Positions 48,928 through 59,081 of a DNA stretch of 64,000 nucleotides are shown piece by piece (positions within the stretch are counted from its first letter, which is position 1; every line of letters starts with the position of its first letter). A program made the position numbers and the translations under genes. Source of the DNA: Haberlea rhodopensis (lineage: Eukaryota > Streptophyta > Magnoliopsida > Lamiales > Gesneriaceae). The DNA lies in the NCBI GenBank assembly GCA_907163345.1, contig CAJQUN010000022.1, positions 4,464,001-4,528,000 on the forward strand. The letters are read 5' to 3'. Below the pieces are notes generated by a model that was not told where the DNA came from, ran no database searches, and saw only the letters and a list, made by a program, of their open reading frames with translations.

Positions 48928-49182
48928 GGGATAATATTCATTCTCGTCCCTATTGTTTAGACATTTTCTCATTTCAGTCCATATTTTTTTCTTGTGTAGC
49001 AAAATAGGCCCTAATGTTTGAAAAATTCATCCAAATACATCTTTGTCGTATGTTTCCCGCTATTAACTAAGGATGCATTTGGATCAAATTTGTCAAAAAT
49101 TAGGGATGATTTTAACACAAAAAAGAAAAGGGACTTAAGCTGGAAATGTGTTAACAATAGGGACCAAAATGAGTATTTTCCC
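48928..49182. mobile_element. MULE-type MITE (255 bp) 84 bp after the MYB stop codon
   Basis: Left end GGGATAATATTCATTCTCG and right end ATGAGTATTTTCCC belong to inverted repeats of about 60 bp sharing GTCCCTATTGTT. A perfect 9-bp duplication ATATATCTT flanks it (48919-48927 and 49183-49191), as expected for Mutator-like elements. It probably lies in or next to the MYB 3' UTR. Confidence 0.88.
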
Positions 49183-49191
49183 ATATATCTT

Positions 49192-50873
49192 TGATATATT
49201 ATAAAAGAAGATTTATTTTTATTTTTTTTGAAGGGATGGGGAAATTTTAAACAATGTTTTTGGAGACTTCTAAACCGAGTCTGTCCAATTAGGACATGAG
49301 CTTTTAATCAAGTGCGCTAAGCAGTCAGCTCTTATAATAGACGATTTTGAGTTAATTATCTAATTATGATTCAAGGTCCAGTGCACTGAAGTAAGCGCAT
49401 CTGGTTCAAATCTTATATAATTCAATCTGATTAAGAATCGATTCCCCCAAATTAAATAGATTATATGCTCACAATTTCCCATCTTAAATCATCCACTTCT
49501 AATGCAATGTCGCATGTAAGATATATTCTCAACAAATGAACATAGGCTTTGAAGCTGATTCAATACCAAACGAAAAATTTATTTACTATAGAATATAATT
49601 TTATTCCATATGCTAATTATTTGGTGTATAATATTATTGTTATTTGGTGAAATTGATGTATAATTTGTTTTTGAATAATTATTTGGTGTATCATTTGGTA
49701 GATATATTAGTAGATAAATTAATGTTTTTAAAAATAACAAAATATTTATGAAGTCGCTCAAAAAGATTTTCTAGGCTATAGAATATAATTCTCTCCTAGG
49801 CCATAAGTAATCACTGTGACCCACTGTATTTTTAAAACAAAAAATTAACATCGAAACTAAATTTAAAAGCTTGCATATTTTTAAAAAAAATATAAATAAA
49901 AACGCATTCCACGTATGCGTTTTTAATAACGCATTCCTATTTTTTAAATTTCTTTTAAAAATTACAATTTTTTTTAAAATTAGCCGAGAATATTGCTTCT
50001 TATTCTTCTTCTTTTTTTTTTTTTTAACATGAGCCATACATTAAATTAAGAATCTTGCTTCTTAATTTTTGAAGATTTGTCCAAATTCCAATAGAAGAAT
50101 ACAATAATTCTTTCTATAGATGTAATATAAGAATACAACAGCCTTTAAAGTTTAAGAATACTTAAACTTATTGATGTACAAGGACGTAGTTTAAATTCTA
50201 GTAGAGATTAAAAATTGTTATACATCTGATTATATAAGATATAATAAAATAACAATATCATTATATTTTTAATTATTTATTAATATCATAATTTATACCA
50301 AAATTTGTAGTAGAAAATAACCCTGTCGATCTTTAACAATTATGCCATCTGTTTTAACAAAAAAACCATCGGTTTATTTTGGATATTTTATAGGTCAACT
50401 AGCATATGTTAATTAAAGGACTCAGATCAGTTTTTCAGCATGTTTACCGGTAAAAACACTATTTTTTTCTTTGCCACTCACATAGTTGATTTATTTAGTT
50501 TTTCCCTCGATTTCTATTTTATTTTATCCAAATTAATATTCTGAAACATTAATTTAAAAATAAAATCTAAGAAAACACCTTATGAGTTACAACTTGTAAG
50601 TTTAGCTCAACAATTGTAGAAGAAGGCAGTGTCAAAGATTCCACTGACATTCGATTTGTAAATCATGGATAAAGTTTTTTTTCTCTCAAGAAAGACACCA
50701 AGAAGGCGAATATTTATCAATAAAAGAAAACTAATTGAGAGACTAAATCAAGACCACCTCAGACAAACATCATGCAACATGTGAATGTATATAAGACAAG
50801 CCTAATACATAGGTCTAACAAGAGCTACCGATCTAGTGGGAATTGAAAAGCTGTCGATTCTTCAATGCAATGT
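49192..50873. other. Intergenic sequence downstream of the MYB gene
   Basis: AT-rich. Scattered tRNA-like motifs (for example CTGGTTCAAATCTT at about 49400) may be old SINE traces. No gene, RNA or delimited element is supported. Confidence 0.5.
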
Positions 50874-51656
50874 GATGTAGATAAGGGTGCTTATCGAGTC
50901 GGGTCAATCCACCCAGACCCAGACCCGACCCGGATCGGAACTGAACCGGCTAGCCCGGTTTGAAACCAAAATCGGGTTAACCGGTTTCGAACCTCCCTGG
51001 AACCGGTAAAAAATCGGTTCGGGGTGGTTCCATGCCTTCAAACCGAAAGCACCACCAATTTCGATGCTACCGTACTGATTTCGGACCGAACTGAAACCGA
51101 TAAATTTCGAAAAAAATTTAAAAAACATGTCATTAAGGCAACGGCTTTAAAGTCGTTGCCTTAATAGACGTTTGGCAACAGCTCTTTAGTCGTTGCCAAA
51201 CGTTCACATTTTATTTATTTTTAAATTTTTTTTTTAAAAAAAAACTATAAATATGTGTGTTGTGCTTTATAAATCCTCACAATTCATTCTTACAAAATTG
51301 TATACTTCAATCTCATATTTTTCACTCCATTGTGCTACCTACATTTTACTTATATAATAATGGCATCTTCATCTAGCAGCGGCGCTGTTGCCGGGGTCGC
51401 AGTCGGAGTCTCGTCCTGGGTCGTCTATCACTTAGTTCATCTTCGGTAATGAATTTGTCTGTGCCAATTCCTGAGTTAAATGAAAGTTATGATTTTTTTG
51501 ATGACCTCAATGTTGTGGTTCATTTATGAACGTCGAACCGCAACAACCCGAACAACCTGTCGAACCTCCTGCTGCCCAAGCCCAAGAGAGACAACAAGTT
51601 ATCCGGAGCCACTACAGCAGCGAGTAGACAACCGACTCGTGCCAAAAGAAGTAAGA

Positions 51657-52960
51657 CCCTGTTTCGATTGTGTCTGATCGAGATCCGCGGTTCACATCTC
51701 ACTTCTGGGAGGGTCTTCAGTCAGCCCTGGGCACAGAGTTAAGGTTGAGCACAGCATATCATCCCCAGACGGACGGACAGACCGAGCGTACGATACAGAC
51801 GCTCGAAGATATGTTAAGGGCTTGTGTCTGGAGTTCTACACTTCTTGGCAGGACTCAGTAGCCTTGGTGGAATTTTCTTATAATAACAGTTACCAGGCTA
51901 GCATACAGATGGCTCCATTTGAAGCCCTATATGGCAGGCGTTGCAGGTCGCCTTTGTGTTGGGATGATGTGGACCGTAAATCGGTCGGAGGACCAGAGTT
52001 GGTCCAGGATATGGAAGAAAAGGTAAAGGTCATCAGGAGAAAGATGAAGGCAGCTCAGGACAGACAGGCAGCGTATGCTAATCAGCGGCGAAGGCCGTTG
52101 GAGTTTCAGTTGGGCGACAGAGTCTTTCTGAAGATCTCACCTTTCAGAGGTGTGGTACGGTTTGGGATGCGGGGAAAGCTATCCCCAAGATATGTAGGGC
52201 CGTATGAGATCTTGCAGCGTGTTGGTACTCTGGCGTACCGTTTGGCTTTACCACCCTCCCTGTCTGGTATACACGATGTATTCCATGTATCTATGCTGAG
52301 GAAGTACGAGCCAGATCCTTCGCATGTATTGCAGCCTTCAGAGGTGCAGTTTGAGTCCGATATTTCCTATGTGGAACGCCTATCAGGATTTTGGATAGAG
52401 CAGACCGCAGGCTTCGGAACAAAGTTATTCCTATGATCAAGGTTCAGTGGGATCGTAGGGGTGTCGAGGAGGCCACGTGGGAGACAGAGCGACACATGGT
52501 GCAGCATTATCCAGAACTGTTTCTGGTATGCGTTTTATGTTTTATATTATTTTAGTAAGTTAATGTGATTTCGGGGACGAAATCTTATAAGTAGGGGAGT
52601 ATAGTGATATCCCCGAAAGGATTATGTGTTTACATGCTATCAAAGTGTTGATAATTATGTTTTGAGGTGATTTAATTTGGGGTTTATGGGTTATGCTTTA
52701 TGTGGTAAAAGCATGTAATTAAGTTGGAGAATTAATGTATGTGGTTGGTGTTATATTTATTTTGATGATATGGTTTAGGAGGCATGCTAGGTGTTTTTGA
52801 TGATGTATAATGTGGTAAAATTATAAAATATCAAGGAGGGATATTTTTATACATCGTACGAAATACCGGGACACAATTAAACACCACAAGGCCACCCTAC
52901 AAGTAACCACCCCCCCCCCCCCCCCCCAAGTGGCTGAATCACGCCCATACCCCCCTGTTT
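51657..52960 (+). mobile_element. Gypsy integrase-to-LTR fragment inside hAT copy 3
   Basis: Foreign to the hAT sequence, as shown by alignment with copy 2, where it replaces about 25 bases of transposase. It contains the C-terminal half of gypsy pol, the polypurine tract AAGTAGGGGAG (52589-52599) and about 300 bp of a 3' LTR starting TGATATCCCCG at 52605. It ends with an 18-base C run (52910-52927) and unrelated sequence. CCCTGTTT is present at both junctions (51657-51664 and 52953-52960), which could be a target duplication or repair microhomology. Confidence 0.8.
51664..52532 (+). pseudogene. Gypsy integrase C-terminal region and chromodomain-like tail
   Basis: SDRDPRFTSHFWEGLQSALG and AYHPQTDGQTERT carry the second Asp and the Glu of the integrase DDE core; the first Asp is missing with the 5' part. 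A frameshift near 51835 leads to EFSYNNSYQASIQMAPFEAL and YGRRCRSPLCW. Next come GDRVFLKISPFRGV, LSPRYVGPYEIL and IHDVFHVSMLRKY, the usual C-terminal integrase module. A second shift near 52378 leads to a tail with EEATWETERHMVQHYPELF, resembling the chromodomain end of chromoviruses. Two frameshifts make it nonfunctional. Confidence 0.88.
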
Positions 52961-55204
52961 AAAAAAGAAGGTACTAATGAATCTGTTGCAATATGTAAAT
53001 TATGTAAGATACAATATTCATATAAAGCTGGTGGTTCCAGTGGAGGCACTGGAACATTTAAAAAATACTTAGTTAAAAACATAATTTTGATGAGACAACA
53101 TTACAACCATTAGGTAGAGAAGCAACACAAACACAAATTAATGTTCTCACTGGCACAAATTTTATTTTAGTAGCTGAAATTAACCGTAGGTCACTTGTCA
53201 GATATGTGGTTAGATGTGAACTACCTTTTATATAAGCTGAACATGCTGGTTTTATTGAATTTGCTTCGTCTATACAACTCATGTTTAAACATATTTCTAG
53301 GCACACACTAAAAAGAAATTGTATGAACGTACTTGTTGATTATAGAAATACATTGTTTGAACATCTTTCTAGTTTGCCTTGTAGGGTTAGCTTAAGGTAT
53401 TTTCAATCACATTAGACAACGCTGAGAATAACAATGCTGTGATGCGTGATTTAAAGACCTATCTGAAACCAATGCTTGATGATGTTTTTTTCATGTTAGA
53501 TGTGCATGTCATGTTATTAATTTGACTATTAAAGTTGGTTATGAGGACAATCACTCAGCATGTATTGAGAAAATGAAATACTGCGCTAACTGGTTACGCA
53601 CGAGCTGTTTGGAAACAATTATGTTTATCAAATGGTTTAAAGCATCTTCTTTTTCCATCACCAATAGAAACTACGTGGAATTCGTTGTATAATATGTTGA
53701 TTGATATGTTACCTTACAAAGATATTTTAACTTCATTTATAATTCATATCAAATGCCTGATAGCGATGAAAGTATTTATTTGACTATAAGGATTGGGAAT
53801 TTGTTGAAAATTATGTATCATTGTTAGGTACTTTCAAAGAAGCGACGGAACGCTTCTCCGGTGTTACTTATCCAACTTCCATTTATTTTCTTCTTTTAGT
53901 ATTTAACATGTTTGATAAGTTTATAGAATTTAGAGATGATTATGACCTGCATGCTTTTGTTAGTGCAATGTAAACTAAATTTATAAAGTATTGGGAACAA
54001 ATCTCACATGTGCACTGCATCGCAACATTGCTAGATCCTAGTCAATGTTTATCTTCATTTGAGAAATTTTTTTAATATTATGCTAAATTTTTGGGGAAGG
54101 TTGTTGACGATCAAAAGACGTCTACGATGCAATCTCTCCAAAATATGTTTCAATTGTATTATAATCAACATGCAAGTGAATCATTGCAACAAAAGGTTGT
54201 TGAAGAACAACCCCAAGCTCAATCTAAAGATGGGGGCATCAATTTGCTTAGGATGTTGTGCAAGAAAAAAGGGAAAAAGACCTTCTACTATCACTTCGAC
54301 TGAGCTGCAAGTTTATCTGAATTATCAATTTCTAATGAAAAACAACTTCGACGTCTTACAATGGTGGAAGACAAATACAGCACAACTCTCTATCTTAGCC
54401 AAAACGGCTAGAGACGTGTATGTGATACAAGCTTCAAGCGTCGCTTCTGAATCGGCATTCTCAACATGTGGCCAAATTATTAGAAAATACAGAAGTAGTC
54501 TATCTGTTGATTCGTTATGCATGCTCACATTACTTAAAAATTAGTTTGAAGCATAATGTAAGAATAGAAGAGATGTGGCGGTTGACGAATTCATAAATTA
54601 TTATGATGAGCAAGAAGAGGATAACACCAACACAATACTTATCAATTATGAAGGGTGCTAAATAGTAATATTTTTTTATTTAGATTTTCAATTGCCATAT
54701 CTTTACAAATATTTGTATGCATTTATATTATGAAATGATGAAGAAATATATTGAATTTATGATGAATATTGATGAAACATTTACAACATCAAAAAAATAA
54801 AAAAAAAGTGTTCGAAAATAAAAAAAAAAATTCAAAAAAAAAAAACGAATCGGGTGGATCGATCCGGAACCGGTTGGAACCAGAACCGGATCCGATCCGG
54901 TTCCTTAACGGACCAGATCGATTCCGTGCTTAACAGATCCGGAATCGGCCGGTCCCAGACCGGACCAGATCGGTCCGTTAAGCACCCCTAGATGTAGATC
55001 TCAATAGGATTTGAGTGAGTTTTGGATTTGCATAACTGTTGTAAACATGGTTCACGGTTGCGGGAAAGGTATCCGAAACGGAGGCCACCGTTCCAGTTAC
55101 AATGACATTTCACGGAACGGTCACGGTGCGAATTTTTTAAAAATAATATTAAAAAATTCAAAAATCTTGAATATTTCCATCCTCTTTAATTTATAAATAA
55201 TATT

Positions 55205-55570
55205 TAAAAGATTGTTTTTAAGAAAATAACAACTTTTTTTTTTCTTTTCTAAGTCTTATGTATACTTTATTAAAACATAAATTTATCCTCAATATATATT
55301 AAAATTTTAACAACCATGTCAAAAACTATTTTACATTCAAACCATAATATTAAAAAATAAAATACACAAGATGACATTTGGGCCCATTCCAATGGAATAA
55401 TATTGGGGTTATTGCGATTGAGCTTAGCTTAGTTTAAATGGATTGTTTGATGCTACCTGTTCACAAGATTCGAGCTTTTGACTCGAAATTGAACGAGTAA
55501 GAATAGCAAGCTGTTATGCTAAAAGAATAGCAATCTGTTGTGCTAAACTAATAGAGGTCATACCCGAATG
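55205..55570. other. Non-coding sequence after hAT copy 3
   Basis: AT-rich. Just before it (55045-55135) CACGGTTGCGGGAAAGG and CACGGAACGGTCACGG resemble the end of another decayed hAT MITE; no partner end was seen. Confidence 0.4.
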
Positions 55571-55725
55571 TTCCTTTAACAGTTTTGCAAAGGAATGGAA
55601 CCGAAGCTGCAGGGGTCCATGAAGCCAACCAAAAGCCACCCAATTGGACAAATCATTGAAAAAAATAACAATTGTTCTTGAAATTTGGTCATGTGATTAA
55701 AGAAAATCACAGGGTGTTTCATCAC

Positions 55726-55905
55726 CTTAGGTGTCCTTTTGGAGGAAAGTAGAATATTTGAAGGCTTAATGTCCCTATGAACAACACATCTCTCTGTTCC
55801 ATTATGTAAGTACTGAATGGCCTCCGCTATTCCGGCGGAGATCCTATACCGAGCCGACCAAGATAGATCCGGTTCCGTCGATCTCACCAGATCAGTCCTG
55901 AAACC
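55726..55905 (-). pseudogene. Receptor-like cytoplasmic kinase exon fragment
   Basis: Minus-strand frame reading LSWSARYRISAGIAEAIQYL, then ERCVVHRDIKPSNILLSSKRTPK. The HRDIKPSN catalytic loop with its Asp is present, together with the preceding helix, typical of plant receptor-like cytoplasmic kinases. After TPK the sequence is AAG|GTGATG, which looks like a real splice donor at 55725, and the next about 150 bp looks like intron. The ATP-binding lobe and the DFG segment are absent. It is therefore a captured or leftover genomic piece, not a working gene. Flanking sequence is LTR-like. Confidence 0.82.
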
Positions 55906-55989
55906 AAATCAGATTGGTCCTAGGGAGAGACCGATCCCATCAGTCAAACCATTACCCATTTGTAGACTTGTTGTCGAAGCCAAACCAGA

Positions 55990-58123
55990 ATCATCAGCTC
56001 AACCATGAGATCTATACCAGCTCAACCAATGAAATCTGAAATCCATCGGCTCAACTTGTGGAAAAGGTTCCATATGCTCAATCTTCCAAGCTGCTCAACT
56101 TGTGGAATCAGATCTACCTATGCAATGGAATCAGCTCTACTTTCGCAATATCATTAGCTTTATCTATGTGATCATGTCAGCTATACTCAGTCCTAAGACC
56201 AAATCAAAGCTATTAAGTGTCAGTTATAGAATTGTAATAATCTCTAAATCGTGGGCAATAATGATGAGGTAATCAGAGAGTTAATGGGGATAATGGAATA
56301 TTGTAACTCCCGGATTATTTCCCACATAAATACCAGAGCATTCCCAAGGCAAAAGATGACGCAAATCTAATATAAATCACACAAAATTATTCACACAAAG
56401 TAACCCAGAAATTTGATGCAAGTTCCGGCAACTATTTCGGAGATAAATGAAGGATTTTCGAAGTATATTCTACAACCCAAATCAGCTCAAGTAACTTTAG
56501 GAAATCATCAAAATAATCTGTAAGTGGGTTTTTCTGTTAACAGTCATTTAGTTTGACATTCGTACGTATGATTTGAATTCCAATCGTGCATGTGCAATAT
56601 TTTGAAAATATGAAATATGTTATGTCGTAAAATCAATTCTGATGTGTGTTACTTGATCTGTTATGGCTCTTTGTGAGCAATTATATTATAAGATCAGTTC
56701 TGAAGTGTGGTACTAGATATGTTCTACATTGAGATCAGTTTCGATGTATGTTACCTAATATGTTCTGGCTCTATGTGAGCATATTGGTTTAGGCTCTACT
56801 GAGAGCAATACGGTATATTTCGGTTTTGATATAAGGAAATCAGTTATGTTTCTGTTTTGAAATTATAAAATCGGTTAGTTATAAGATAGGTTATGATGTG
56901 TGACACCAAATATTTTCGGTTGAGATCAGTTCCGATGTGTGTTACCCGGTCTGTTTTGGATCTAAATGAGCATATCAGTTTTGGCTCTAATGAGAGCAAG
57001 AGATAGTTCAGTACAGTTTTGATATCTGTTTTGATAAATATCTGTTTCAAGGGTTTATTAGTTTATATATATGTTTTAACATGTTCAATTGACCGCTGAG
57101 TGTTTATCCAAATACTCACACTTACATCACATCCCCAAATAAGAATGAATCCGAGATAGAATACGATGAACAATACAAATATTGGGATGGTGAACTGTTG
57201 CTGCCCATGATGCACTGACACTCCTAAGAATCTATCGGTGCAGTATCCGACATTTCTATGACACCGACACTCATAGGATATGTGTCGCACACGCCACATG
57301 GTGTGTCCTTAAGGTTTTTTTTTTAAAAAAATTAAATCGGACACCCATGTCAGACACTTCTCTCAAATTGGACACTCGTGTCGTACACAACTGATGGACG
57401 TGTTCGACACAGAAAGGACATTTTTCAGGGTTAATTGTACAATTTAAAAAGTTTTTGGCTAAAATGAAATTTTGACGTATTGGTTAGACTTTATGTTAAT
57501 TGAAATAATATAAATTTGTTGTTAGTATGATTAATATTATGATGATTTCAGTGGTACGCATTGATTTATATGCTTTATGAATTTGGAAGAATATTTTGGG
57601 TGTTATATTTTATTTGGACGGGTTGTTAAACTTTATTTTAATTGAAGTAATATATAGTGACATGCATTTGTTTATATACTTCATTGAATTTGGTAAGAAT
57701 ATTTTTGTTACTTTTACATGGTTTTGGAATTTGAAAAATGTGAATTTTAGACATATATAACATATATAAAATATATAGGTGTGTTCCAGCAGTGTCCTAT
57801 TGAAAATCGGTGTCGCCTTGTCTGTGCGTGTCATGTCAGTATCGTCGTGTCAGTGTTCTTGCATCATAGGTTGCTGCCAAGGAGTCAATCGCTACTGATG
57901 TTTAGATCAATTTTAGTAGTTTACGCTTCCGCTGTGTTTTTCTTTTGTTATCAATTTGTAAATCAGTCTTACTTAATTATCAGTTCAATTGTAAAGACAA
58001 TTTAATTTTGTTTATGGAATAAAAAAGACTGGTTAATTGATATCTGTATTTGATGCTTGCTGTTTTTTAATTTTAATTTGAAAGCAACGTCGGTGTAATC
58101 GGCCCCAGTCTCGGAACGTGACA
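55990..58123 (+). repeat. Gypsy-type LTR remnant with repeated modules, split by a MITE
   Basis: The right end GTCTCGGAACGTGACA (to 58123) is typical of Tekay-like LTR ends in plus orientation. 56640-57000 repeats a theme: GATCAGTTCCGATGTGTGTTAC followed by GGCTCTxxxTGAGAGCA, about four times. The left boundary was not found; 55990 is approximate. The MITE at 57205-57869 sits inside it. Removing that MITE and one duplication rejoins the LTR. Confidence 0.55.
57205..57869. mobile_element. Non-autonomous hAT element (MITE), 665 bp
   Basis: Ends CCATGATGCACTGACAC and GTGTTCTTGCATCATAG, with a perfect 8-bp duplication GTTGCTGC (57197-57204 and 57870-57877). It shares ends and GTGTCCGACAC-type repeats with the MITE at 42780. 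Small frames inside are not genes. Confidence 0.9.
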
Positions 58124-58502
58124 TTATGTTAGTGTATATTCTCATGATATACTTTGACATTTTTTATACTATATTATAGAGATCCTGGTCTCGAGCTCCC
58201 CGGCTTTATCGGAATGTTAAAAGCTCATGCCCATTTCAGTATTAGACGTGATTGAATATGTTAGGTATTAGACGTGATAAAAGAAATGCAATCAACAATT
58301 CACGACACAAATATTGTTTCTCCAAGTTCAAAATTCGGAAGAGATGGAATGCCAAACTGGGTTATGTTTCAGCTGATATGAAAATTTTAATCTGAAACTT
58401 GCATATAATCATAGTGGCCAACCAAGCCTGAACAAGGAAATTCAGCAGTGCATTTAACATTTGTTATTAGTAATAAATAATATATGGCAATTGAGACAGA
58501 CA

Positions 58503-58584
58503 GTGGGCGTGCCGGAGTGGTTATCGGGCATGACTAGAAATCATGTGGGCTTTGCCCGCGCAGGTTCGAATCCTGCCGCCCACG
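58503..58584 (+). tRNA. tRNA-Ser (anticodon AGA)
   Basis: 82 bases forming a class II tRNA. Acceptor stem GTGGGCG/CGCCCAC with discriminator G, an anticodon stem around loop CTAGAAA (anticodon AGA), a long variable arm TGGGCTTTGCCCGC, and a T arm CAGGTTCGAATCCTG. A-box and B-box promoters are intact and no intron is present. A T5 RNA polymerase III terminator follows at 58595-58599. CCA is not encoded, as expected for a nuclear gene. It reads UCU (and, after deamination of A34, other Ser) codons. Confidence 0.97.
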
Positions 58585-58599
58585 AGCTTTGTACTTTTT

Positions 58600-59081
58600 A
58601 ATTGAAATAAGTAATTGGCGTAAAATATAAAAAAACCTAAATTCAACACGACGAAAGAAAATATTTTAATAAAATTGGAGTTTTAGACACTACGACATAT
58701 AATGTAGTTTGTAAATAGACAATTTATCTCTATAATATTCTTAATGTGTATTTTATCTCCCATATGGTTTACAAAGCATCGCATACATAAGGAGAGTGTT
58801 TTACACAAACTACATATAGTAAACTCCCCATTTTCACAAATCATATGATGTGAACTACCTATTTTCAAACCATATGAAGGTAACTGTCTATTTGAAAATC
58901 ACATTGTGGTAAACTGTTTTTTTCAAATCATATAGATATAATCAGCTTATTTGGAAAAACAGAAGGGGGTTCATTGCCAATACTCAACTCTAAAATATTG
59001 CCTTACGAAAAATAAAATAACACTTCAACAGTTATTTCTATTTTTAACTTTTCCAACTTATTATGTAGCCTATATATATTT
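58600..59081. other. Non-coding sequence with short degenerate repeats
   Basis: At about 58815-58945 a theme AAATCATATxxxxTGxAAACT recurs about four times with spacing near 40 bp. No gene is seen. Confidence 0.45.

Larger units (their letters stand above)
51361..54660 (+). pseudogene. hAT transposase copy 3, heavily disrupted
   Basis: Starts ATGGCATCTTCATCTAGC at 51361 and parallels the 22551-24784 gene. The zinc-finger region is split by the gypsy segment at 51657-52960. It resumes with AAAGAAGGTACTAATG at 52963. Later there are several stops and frameshifts, and about 190 bases are missing after CRVSL (around 53395). The dimerisation region (ASSVASESAFSTCG, about 54430-54470) is still recognisable. 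Nonfunctional. Confidence 0.88.
50882..54990 (+). mobile_element. hAT transposon copy 3 (4109 bp), decayed, with an internal gypsy insert
   Basis: Left end TAAGGGTGCTTATCGAG and right end TTAAGCACCCCTA are flanked by perfect 8-bp duplications GATGTAGA (50874-50881 and 54991-54998). Ends carry the CCGGAACCGG motifs of copies 1 and 2. Palindromes of the form GGCAACGGCT/AGTCGTTGCC lie at 51136-51205. The transposase lies on the plus strand and is broken. A 1304-bp gypsy-derived segment interrupts it. Confidence 0.93.
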
